Below the pieces are notes generated by a model. That model did not search any database and was not told the DNA's origin. It saw only the letters and a program-made list of their open reading frames with translations. A DNA stretch of 64,000 nucleotides from Heterobilharzia americana (lineage: Eukaryota > Platyhelminthes > Trematoda > Strigeidida > Schistosomatidae). Positions within the stretch are counted from its first letter, which is position 1. Each line of letters begins with the position of its first letter. Of this stretch, positions 13,001 through 25,509 are shown piece by piece. A program made the position numbers and the translations under genes. The stretch spans positions 70,499,160-70,563,159 of the forward strand of contig OX104130.1 of assembly GCA_944470555.2 (NCBI GenBank), given 5' to 3'.

Positions 13001-16000
13001 TAGCTCACACAGAGAACCCCGCTGTTTGGATTAACTGAGTTTGATTGACCGACTTAAATGGAGTGGTATACCTTAAATGGAATGATTAATTAGCAAATTA
13101 TTTACAAATCACGCAGTCCACATTGACACTTCTCACAGCTGTGTAGTTTTCTTCTCAACTGCCTAACCACGGTGTCACCGTGTTTTCCACTGAAAACCAC
13201 CCAATCGAGGCCACACTGTATGATCTCTAACACAAAAGAATTACTAACTTGCGAAATATACTGCTACTGAACAACTTGTATAATTAGAAACCACCCAAGC
13301 TGATCTATGTGAAGTAATAATAATAATAATAGTAATATACCTCCGATATCAATGAATTCAAGTACAAATACATATAAAAGTCCACCTTTTCAAGTTTCCG
13401 CACTTTACAACTTTATATAGAAAGACACAATGCTCATAAATAGAATCGTGCTTGAAAGGGAAAAAGTAAATAAGACAATAGAGAATAAGCAAAGAGAGTA
13501 ATAAAATATACAAAATTTCAGGGATCATTAATAATTAATAAATTCACATTACTGTGATTGGCTCTGAGCTATTATGTAATCAAAAGTCTTCAGTATGTAA
13601 TCACTTATTGCAGACAAACATTGATGGCATATACTCTTTTGTACAATTAAAGTTCACTTACTTTATGGTAATGAAATAAATCTTATTCACTGATAAAGTC
13701 TAACTTTATCGGAGGTTAGTAATAAACAATAGTCTAAAACTGTATTCACAATCATGTGGAGTGTATTTTGACAAAAATTTTGCAAGAAATTATTCTGTCA
13801 AATTAAACAGCATCTTTACATAAATTATTCAATTTGATATATAAAATGAGACCGAACTGTTCAAAAAAAATTTCCATTATATCTTCTTTGTACAACAAAA
13901 GTTATGATTATTCACAAAGAGAATCCTGAAATCTATGTATAAAAACGATTTGTTCAGTCCCTTTTACTTTCATGGCTTTAGTTTTTTAACTCTTTGATTT
14001 TTGCTGAGCAATAATTTCCTCCCCAATCTAATTCCATTCCCTTTGCTACAGACCAATCTTGCGATCGAAATCCTTCTCTATTATCATGTGTAGAATATTC
14101 CTGTTCACCCACTTCATCTTAGTAAAAAACAACCACTTCTAAACTCTATTCATTATTTCAAGTTTTCATACTTTTGTTGCGCAAGACTTACGTGATATCT
14201 CCTACATTACACTGTCTTTACCTTCCGATTCATAGTTCAATACGTTTTATTTTCAACTGACGTTAACCGCCGCGCCTATTCATGATTTCCTTAGACTGTT
14301 ACGTAACTCTCATTTTGATTATCTGAGAAACCCGTAGTTTGAAAAATTTGTATTGATACTGGATGATGATTGAAGCTAAAATGAAAATTTAGGCCATAGC
14401 ACGATTCAAACTCTTCAGATGATTTGAACCTTTGGTGATTGAAATGAAATAAAAATCTAGTCAGCAGTCGGACCTAGTAACTCAATTGATAGAGCATCGG
14501 GTTGGAAACTCAGGGATTGCTGGTTCGAACTCTGCCGTGGTTCAGATTTTCATTTCACTTTCAATCATCAAAGAGTACTAAGTAGCTGCACAGCTGTGAT
14601 AAGAAGTTACGAAAAGAGTCCTGTTTGTTGATTATTATTTTGAAAGAAATTAATTCATATGGGTATCTTAAAGAGGAAGATTTATTCAAAAAAATAAAAA
14701 TTATTGATAGCACATTATTTAACTAGATTTTCATTGTTTCTAAAAAACCATAGCTTCTGATGGTCAAGTGCAGATGTCAGTTGAATGGAAGCAATCGGCA
14801 GAAGGCCCTGGACCTAGGTTTCATGCTTATCTGCACTCCTCAGCAAAGCGTATCTACAACCTCGGCGGAACTGCTGTCCCTCACGAGACTCGAACCCGCG
14901 CCAGCCAGAATTGTTGCCAGTGACACTACCACTGAGCCATCCGGGCTACTACTGACCTCTCATAAGACTGGATTAGATACATTGGTAGGTCACTGGAAGA
15001 TAACCAACTTCATGTTGTCTGGTACTAAGTGCTGTTTGAGTTCTGTCGATCGTTTTGCAATGTGGCTGCCAGACTATACACCTCAGCATCGTCGTGCACT
15101 TTGATTGATGTTAGTTGGATGGAGGCAGTCAGTAGTAATCCCGGCTTGACCTGGTTTCGTACTTGTTGGCGATACTGAGCTGTCTTTTCTATGGGCCACA
15201 TTGCAAAATGATCAATAGGATTCGATCAGCACTTAAGACTAGACAACATAGAGTTGGTTACCCTCCAGGGACCAATCGACGATTAACTGTTTTCAACCAA
15301 AGATCCCATCACTGGTTATGTTTCTCAGACTACACACTAGAAATATCACTGATGGAAACTCAAGATTTTCACTTTAGAATCAGTACTTGTGTAAATATAC
15401 ACGTCACAGTGAATGTGTATTGATACACACCTGTAAGAGCTTGTACTGGTTGTTAATAAATAGTACTTAACAACTCAGATAAACTTACTGCTTCCGATAT
15501 CGCTTGAAAATTCATAATGGTATACAGCCTCCGCAGTTTTATTAGTTTCTTTACTAACAGCAAGCAGAATAAAAACCTTCTGAGAATCTTTTGATCGAAT
15601 TACGCTCAAATTGTGCATTTTTCCAGTGAATGCTATTGAATAAGAAGAAATTTTGTGTGTGTAACATAAGGTAAGGATGATTCAGTAATGAATTAGTAAG
15701 CGCAAAACATGCATCCTTCTTATATTCAAGTGCTAGATATTGAAAAATACGTTCCATCTTTTCATACAGTAAGTAGTGATCTTTCCCACTTTAGTACAAC
15801 ACTAGTATTATTATTATTATTATTATCATTATTTTGCCCCTTGGATTCCTAGTCGAACATAGGGCTTCAGTAGCACGTCTCCAGTTAACTCTGTTCTCTG
15901 AAATCTTTTGAACCTGGATCCACAACAGCCCACAAGCTCTCATTTCTTCCTCGCACGATCTCCTCCATGTCACCCTCATCTCGGATGCCCAACTCGTCGT

Positions 16001-19000
16001 TTCCCATCTGAGTTCCACTCGAGCAACTGGCCTGGCGCGTGATGTCCCCAGTCAGCCTTCTCAGTGTATCTCTTGCCCAATACATCTTCACTTCCTTCTT
16101 CTGCATATTTGTTCAGCGATAGGTTCTCGCTTTGTTGGTTCGTTGCCAGCCAGTCAGAGTTCCTTGTTGCTTATTATTTCTGGTCATCTGACCTGATCTT
16201 CAGTAACGAGCCAGCGTAGGCGGCAGTTGTTGATGAATGTCTGTAGTTTGTTGGATATCCCTTTCGTAACCCACCAAGTCTCTGAACCATACAGAAGCAC
16301 TGACTTGACATTGGTGTTGGAAATCCGGATCTTGTTCACGCACGCTTTATGCTGAGTGCAGAAGATATCCACACTGGCTTCAGGTTAATGAACGCCTGTC
16401 TTGATTTTCCGATCCTGGCTACCTTTGACATCCTCGTCTGTGCCTTTGCAACCTGTAGTTGAAACAGTGCTGCCTAAATACGTGAAGGAGGTTACTCCCT
16501 TTAAGTTTCTCCCATTGATGGTGATTGGAGTTTGTTGCTGTTGTTGGTGGTGGTGGTGGTGCTGGTTGGGTATCTTCATCACCTCTGTCTTCTCTATATT
16601 CACTTGAATGGTGTCCCGTCTTCGCTGCCCTGCTCTGCCTCTTCTGTCAACTTGTTAGTTTTCGCCTGTAGATCATCAAGTTTGTGTGACATTAGACACA
16701 AGTCATCGTTGGCGAAATCCAAGTCTTCTAGGTTCTTTTCCGCAGTCCAGCCAGCGTATTCCCCTCTTCTCGCTCCTCACAGTTGTCGCTTGCATGATCC
16801 AGTCGACCACAACACAATCAGGAATATCATGGGTGATAGTAGGCAACCTTGTTTCACTCCTTCCTCTCTTCACTTCACTTCAAAAGCATCACTGAGTTGA
16901 GCTGTCCATTGTGAATTACTTGGCCGGTATGTGGTGTCTTCACATAGTTGTTGAATGAGGCTGATAAAGGTTAGTGGTATTCCGTAGTAATGAAGCAGTT
17001 TCCAAATTACCTCTCAGTCGATGCTGTCAAAGGCGTTCTTAGTACAATACTGCTGGCGCATATCTGAGCATATTCATTAGATTGTTGTTTCCATTTCCCA
17101 TTGGATGAAAAACAAAAGGTTGCTCTTATCAAATTAATCAGTATCACTTACCAACTCCTCAAATGTTCTCAATTCGTCAAATCTCAAATTGGTTTAAATA
17201 TCCATACCTGGGAATACCGTAAAATACAATGGCTTCTTTACATGTCTTCTAAAAGTGTTGGTTATGTAGAAATGGTAAGCAGCCTAGTCACATACAACAT
17301 TCGATCTGTAGGTATTGTTTTGTTGGCGGTAGAAAAAATGAGTTTGTCATTTTCAATCAAATGTCTTTCAGAATCTACTTTTACTCATGCGTACGAAGGA
17401 AACACAAATGAACCCTGTAAGTCGGCGTGTAATAGACTATTGTACACAATAAAAGAAGGATAAACCTTTTAGTTCAATAAGGGCAATCAGCAAGATGCCG
17501 CTAACTGAGGTTTTGTGCATGTTTACAACTGTAAGCAGGAAGTGTCTGTAACATCAGGGCAAATGATGTTCGCTGTCAGATTCGAACCAGCGTCGTTCAG
17601 TGCTGCAGTCACAGACATCACCACTGAGATAGTGGAGCTGCGAATGATATCCTGTATTTAGCAGAATGCATGGAAGTGTACGAAGCCTTAAAGAGTAGGC
17701 GGCCCAATCAGAATGACAAAGAATGAGAAGAAAGACATAAAAGATATCCGGGATTGATTAGTTGTGGTTTCCATTTCTTCCGCCTATGGACACAACATAT
17801 GCCTTAGTTATGACAAACTTTGGTCGATAATTTCACAATGTAGCCACCAAGCGGGGAGATTCAGCATTGCAGTCCATTATGATAAATTTTATATGGATGG
17901 AGAAAATCAATAGAAAGCCATGAGTAAAGGTTTCGTACTGGTTGGCACTCATCAGTAGCGTGTATTTATAACTTCGAGTAAAGTAAATCCCTCTGGGAGA
18001 TTGGAACCTATCTCATTTCAAACTGCAGTCTGATACGTTACCACTGAGCTATTCGAGCTCTGACTGAACTTCTCTAGGACAGGATACACTTTTCATTAAT
18101 TCCAGTGGAAAATAAATCTATAACAAGTGACTTCTGTCTATTTTCCTAGTTCACAAACTCAGGTGGTAACTTAACTACAAGCTTCAAGCAGAACGTAAGG
18201 CTGTATATATCGTCTGTAGAATCCACTACACTTTCTGGTCGTCTGAGCTTATTTCTGCTTACTTCCTTTTTCCGTGATGTTTTGAATTATAACAACTTGA
18301 AGTGATACGCCTTTGTGGAGGGCTTCAGGCTCATTTATCTATCTGTTTGGTCATAGGTCACTGTCATTTATCTATAATACTTCCCAACATCTTTCGTTTC
18401 TTCTCTGCTAAGTCTGTGACCAGTATTTGGTAACCGGTCATGAGGATCAAGAAAATTGAGGAACCTAATACACTTCCCATCCTGAATATTCAGGCTCTCA
18501 CTTTGTCCACACCTTTAATCAAACTGGACAGACAGTTCCAGTAGCATAACTCTAACATACCACCCTACTTTTCTAAGTCACCTAAAGGTATTGCATTTTA
18601 CTGATCTTATACATTGCACAGTAAGTCATTGTTACTGCATAACAACAAACAGTAATTATTGGGCTAATTATAAAAAATTATTGGTCTGTAGCCCAAGAGA
18701 ATAGAAACCAGGATTTAATCAACTGACTGCATAAGTAAAATGTCCAATATATGTAGGAAATGATACAAAAACAAGGTTATTCTTTTAACAAAGTATTCAT
18801 TCTCTCTTGATGAAGACGACACGATCTACAGCTTAACATGTCTAGCCTTTGATTACCATAGCATATAATAATTTGTAAAATTAAGACCTGAATTTACATG
18901 AATGTGATATCTGTCTGTCGATGTTTACTGTAAGTCTTGCGATAGAGTTTAGTCCTGCTGGATAAGATCTTTAGGATGAGAGATAAGAGATAACAAATGG

Positions 19001-22000
19001 AAAACAAATCATGCATATTTGTGTGATATTCACCATCTCGACATTTTGAAATAATCTAAACACCATCAATTAATAATGGATAGTAGCTAACATTGAAATT
19101 CAGGATGCGCGCTTCACACTATCTGTGACTCCTCTGTTGGATTTACCTGCCTCCCAGTGAGAGATCTTATTTCCACTAAGACTAGAACCCAGAAACGATC
19201 GCTTCAAACGCCAGAGCATCCTCCACTGGGCCACTGAGTCACCATAGCCACTTATGTTAGCACTTGTATTATCCCGTCGTCCATTGGACCGAAATCGATC
19301 GGTCTCTACTGGCATATGGGCTCCTTCACTGATCCCTAGATATTGTCTGTGTTTTATATTATTATTATTATTATATTATTGATGGATAGCGGGAACAACA
19401 TTGTTCACTAGGAAGCACATACATCCAGCTAATGAGCCCCAGACATGACAAGACGCGTTTCGTAGATTCCACTCCAACCTATCGTCCATCATCAGTATCA
19501 CAATTGAAAATACAAATAAAATAGTGGCATCCGCACAGCACACCATATTCCAATAGGAACCGATCACTCCGGTCCAATCAACGACGGGAAAATGTAAGTG
19601 ACAAAACATTTGTTACAATATTTAAAGAAAATATATTATCAATGGACATACACACATGGCCAATTGGTTCAAATGATTTAGTAGGTAGAGCTGATATTAG
19701 GATACTCGGTCCGTCATCCACTGCTGTGATTAGGAATTCCCCATCAGGATCAAAGCTGAAAATAAAGACACCAATTATGCAAAGTGGTTAGTATTGAATA
19801 GTCCAGATGATGATTATTAGTTTTGATTGTGACAAATCTAATGACTTATTAATGCTTTTCCGGCTAAGCTAAACAAACAGTGTTCACAGATAAACATATG
19901 AAAGAAGATGAAACTGTTAGAGTTGCTGATAGTTCCAATTAGTACGTTACAGGGTGAATTTAAGAAGAGAGGTATAGAAATCGAAACAATCAAAGCGTCA
20001 TGAAAAGGTGATGGATCAAGAGAAAGGGAGATAAAATGGGCTGCATAAACTGTGCATCTCAATCCTTTCATTCGTCAAGTACGATTGTCACATGGAAGAT
20101 TGCAAAGAAGAATAAATAATCCAAATCAACATTCTCGGGCATCACTGATTTGTGTCATGTATTCGTCTAATAGTCATTAATTTGGCTCCAACCAAATCAT
20201 AAACTATTTGCCCAGTGCAGGGAGTTAGATGATGACCAGGTATGTGTAATAAGTGCACTAGTATGAAGCTGATAAAGACTCCCAACTTCATCAACTAACT
20301 TGCCTCTTTTATCCACCATACTACACTTAACCTCTCGATTGTTTATTTATGCTTGTAATTCATCGGCTGGTTAACTAATTCACTAGTTACTAGCAGGTCC
20401 TAAGTCCGGGTAAAGAAGGAAGGTTGGGCATAAGGCTAGCAACCCTACCACGGAAAACAAATCCAATCGCTAAACAAACTTCAAAGCACAAACAAAATAT
20501 AAAAAATAATAACAGAATTATTCCTCCCTGGAATCGGGGAGACAGAATGATCTAGATTGGTGCAAGCCATCAGGAAGTCAGTTGGCCAGGCCCAGGTGTC
20601 TTCTCCCTACAGATGAAAGCGAAAGTAAACGTGGGGACATGGAATGTCCGCACCATGTTTGAATCCAGCAAGGCAGCCCACATTGCAAACGAGATGAGGA
20701 GGTATCACACTGAAGTGCTTGGAATATGCGAAAGTAGATGGAATGGGAGTGGACTCTCCAAACTCTCTGTCAACTGGAGAATCAGTAATCTACTCCAATA
20801 TTGTCAACCAGACGACAATCACGAACCAGTACACTGAGTTATCGAGTGGCTATCATGATGTCCACAACACCATCGAAGGCTCTCTCTCATGCAGTGGGAA
20901 CCAATCTCCTCTTGCAGGATCATGACAGCAAGGTTCAACTCAAAGGGAAGGAAGGAAGGAAGGAAGGTCACAATCATACAGTGCTACGCCACACACCTAC
21001 AAATAATGCAGATGAAGAGAAGAGGGAGGAATTATACAGACAGCTGTAATCAACACTGAACAAGACCTCAATTGGCAACATAAAAATTCTAATGGGTGGG
21101 GTGACATGAATGCCAAACTGGTAGAGGACAACACAGGAAGAGAACTAACTAACTATGGGTAGAGAAGCGCTCGGTGAGGTGATGAACAAGAATGGAGAAT
21201 TGTTTGCAGAATTCTGTGCATTCAACGATTTGGTGATTGGAGGTGAGGTAGTGTGTTCCGGCACAAGGATATCCACAAAGCGAGTGACATGGATTTCACC
21301 ATTCACCAGATGGACACACTGAAAATCAGATCGACTTCATCTCAATGTGAAGAGAGTGGGGATGCAGCCTACTTGACACAAGGTCAAGAAGAGGAGCAGA
21401 TGTAGCTTTACACCATTCACTATCTAATGCAAGGAACCTGAATTCAAAATCAAGTTGAAAGCCTTCAAAGAAGTTGGTGATCATAGACCACATTTCAAAT
21501 ACAACACTCGGAAACTGAAGGATGAAACTACAAAGGAAATCTTCAAATCAGTCAGCCATCAAGACAAAATGGGAGATTTCGAGGAACATCCCTGTGGAAG
21601 AACACTGGAAGTCTTTGAAAGCTATGTGGAAAGAAACCTGCAACAGCCATATTAGGAAGGAAGAAGAAAGAAGATAAGGAATGGATCTCGACGGATACAT
21701 GGAAGCTGATAGAGCAGGAAGAGGAGGATGGTGAAACAGAAGATAAACCACTGCAAGGACGCTCAACGACAAGAGGAACTGAACACAATGTATAAAACAC
21801 TGAACAAAGAAGTAAAGAAGAGTGCACGCAAAGACAAAGACACTTCTACGAAACACTGGCAAGTGAAGCAAAACAGGCTGGAGGTGGGTAAGAGAGACCT
21901 GACGACATTGTATCAAATAACCAGGTTACTCTCTGGCAGGGAAGAGACCAACACAGATGAAACCAATAAAAGATGAAGAAGGAAATTTAATTACGAAAGA

Positions 22001-25000
22001 AGAGAAACAGGGCCGACCACTTCAAAAAGCTCTTGAATCGACCACCACCTTCACTTCGTTCAGTAATACCACCTACAGCCCAGTCACAGAACTACAAGTG
22101 AACATAAATCCTCCAACAAAAATGGAAGTTCTGAACGCCATAAAGCTACTGAAATTCAGGAAAGCAGCAGGACCAGATGGAATCCCACCAGGAGCACTGA
22201 AAACAAACGCAGAGACAACAGCGGACATGCTCACACTACACCACTATTGCAGAAGGTCTAGAAGGAAGGGAAGGTACCTGACGATTGGAAGAAGGGTTAC
22301 CTTGTCAAACTCCCGAAGAAGGGATACCTCAGTGTTTGCAAGAACTGGTGTGGAATTACTCTCCTGTCCACCCGAAGTAAGCAAAATATTAAGCCGCATA
22401 ATCCTGTAGAAGCTAAAGTATGCACTGGATTCAAAACTACGACCGGAACAGGCAGGCTTCAGGAAGTACAAATTATGTGCCGACCAAATTGCAACGCTTC
22501 GCATCATCATAGAACAGAGCATAGAATGGCAGTCAACTCTCTACCTCAACTTTATTGACTTTGAGAAAGCCTTTGACAGCATCGACTGAGAAGTAATTTG
22601 GTTAGCAGCTGCTTCTACACTATGGAGTACCATAAACTTTTACTAACCTCATTCAACAACTATGTGAAGACACCACATACCGGCCAAGTAATTCACAATG
22701 GACAGCTCAACTCAGTGATGCTTTTGAAGTGAAGTGAAGAGAGGAAGGAGTGAAACAAGGTTGCCTACTATCACCCATGATATTCCTGATTGTGTTGTGG
22801 TCGACTGGATCATGCAAGCGACAACTGTGAGGAGCGAGAAGAGGGGAATACGCTGGCTGGACTGCGGAAAAGAACCTAGAAGACTTGGATTTCGCCAACG
22901 ATGACTTGTGTCTAATGTCACACAAACTTGATGATCTACAGGCGAAAACTAACAAGTTGACAGAAGAGGCAGAGCAGGGCAGCGAAGACGGGACACCATT
23001 CAAGTGAATATAGAGAAGACAGAGGTGATGAAGATACCCAACCAGCACCACCACCACCACCAACAACAGCAACAAACTCCAATCACCATCAATGGGAGAA
23101 ACTTAAAGGGAGTAACCTCCTTCACGTATTTAGGCAGCACTGTTTCAACTACAGGTTGCAAAGGCACAGACGAGGATGTCAAAGGTAGCCAGGATCGGAA
23201 AATCAAGACAGGCGTTCATTAACCTGAAGCCAGTGTGGATATCTTCTGCACTCAGCATAAAGCGTGCGTGAACAAGATCCGGATTTCCAACACCAATGTC
23301 AAGTCAGTGCTTCTGTATGGTTCAGAGACTTGGTGGGTTACGAAAGGGATATCCAACAAACTACAGACATTCATCAACAACTGCCGCCTACGCTGGCTCG
23401 TTACTGAAGATCAGGTCAGATGACCAGAAATAATAAGCAACAAGGAACTCTGACTGGCTGGCAACGAACCAACAAAGCGAGAACCTATCGCTGAACAAAT
23501 ATGCAGAAGAAGGAAGTGAAGATGTATTGGGCAAGAGATACACTGAGAAGGCTGACTGGGGACATCACGCGCCAGGCCAGTTGCTCGAGTGGAACTCAGA
23601 TGGGAAACGACGAGTTGGGCATCCGAGATGAGGGTGACATGGAGGAGATCGTGCGAGGAAGAAATGAGAGCTTGTGGGCTGTTGTGGATCCAGGTTCAAA
23701 AGATTTCAGAGAACAGAGTTAACTGGAGACGTGCTACTGAAGCCCCATGTTCCATTAGGATCCCAAAGGACTAATAATAATAATATTACGAACAAAGTGA
23801 TAATCAAAATCTGAATGGTGTTGATGCATAATTCCTCTCTATATATAGCTAAAGGACATTAAGAAGAAGAAGAATATTGTTTGTTCACTCTAATGGCTTT
23901 TGAAGTGCAATGGGAATTCCCAGCGGTATGAGGTTTACGTTAAACTGTATGAGCTGTAGTAAGTAATCATAGCTTGGTGAGTATCTGTCGTGTACAAAAT
24001 AACTGGTACTAGTTCCTGATAATTGGAGCAACACTAGCCAGATTATTTCAAGTTTTAACAATGAATGACTCAGGCATTAAACTGGCTACAATAAATTTCT
24101 ACCAAATATGACTGTCCTATACGGCAGTGGCGATAAGTTACCAAGTGATAAATACAAAATAATGGCAATTTAAATTGATGTGTTTCTATGGGCATTAATA
24201 TAACGGTAAAACTTGAAAACCGTTATATAATGAAATCCCATTTTAGTTGATTCATTAAATGAATCACAGTGAAAATATTATTCATTAGATTATGTTTCAG
24301 ACACAAAGTTTTGTCCATATTCATATCAGGGTAGCTGCACAACTTTGAGACATGCTTTGGGTAGTTCAAGTTTTTTCGCCTTCTTTATGACATAGGTAGT
24401 GGGATTTTTCATGTATCCGGAACACGTGCGGAGTCAGTCCTATTGCATGTGGTTCGATAAATAAAATTCAATTATCAATCTCCTGCTCTACCCAACTAAG
24501 TTAGTTTTAAGGATTTTTACCTTATCTCACCCTATTGTATGGTTGTGAGTAATTGCATAGTAGCATTTTTCTAAATTCCTTACCCTACAAGGATCTACAA
24601 ATCTGATCTAGCCAAATTTTCCTGCTCGGATAGCCTAAATGACTCTGATCAACTACTTTGGCTTATGTATTTGATCTCGGGATCGTAGCAATGAGTTTTG
24701 TATACTAAATTATTCTATCTAGCTGGATCAATAGGATCTTTTAACTTATAAAGCTTATTTCTAAGGGAGTTTGTAGGTTTAAATGGCACTCTAATCCCAG
24801 TCTTGTTAATATTCCTGGGCAATGTCTCCGATATGCCTTCCTTGTAATACTACAGTAGTTTTGAATTCTCTCTTCACAGTAATGTCACTACTGTTATTAT
24901 GAACAGCTACGTTACCACTATTAGTTATATTTTCCTTACAACTACTACGGAATTTATGACTAATACAAAATAATAACTAACCTTGAGGTAATTCTATAGG

Positions 25001-25436
25001 CAGGCGGACAAATAAATGCAGAATGACGAAAAGGTTTCATCAGTTACAGTTGCTGCACTTTATCATTCGATAGCAAGAAGCAATGAAATGTTGAAATAAA
25101 GCGATTCATCGAAACAAGAATAACATTTATCAAGTTGTAGTAGATATTCAACCTCCAAAAGAATGAATCCATTTGCTTTACTACGACCGTTGTGTTGATA
25201 CGACAGTATGATATTATTACAGTTATGATAATTCTGTCCTTTTTTTCCCTAATGAACATGTCTCTTTTATCATGTTCATACGATAGGAAAATAACCATGT
25301 TTCGGTTTAAAGAAACGGTATTTCTTCTTCTTTGTACTTCATTATATCTCAAATTAAATGTTTATGCTTGTCACATTTGAAATGCGCATCATTTATTCTT
25401 GTGATTTAGCAAATACATTCTGATTATTATTAATTA

Positions 25437-25509
<73 letters not shown>

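Noticed and set aside
16401..16900. Open frames on the plus strand rich in Leu/Val/Trp/Cys (MLLLLVVVVVLVGYLHHL type), repeated at 22707-23206 minus
   Set aside because: They are the antisense of the CAC/CAA-rich RTE coding strand, not genes.
25441..25507. TA repeat as a replication or regulatory element
   Set aside because: A plain dinucleotide microsatellite in an intron; nothing around it supports a function.
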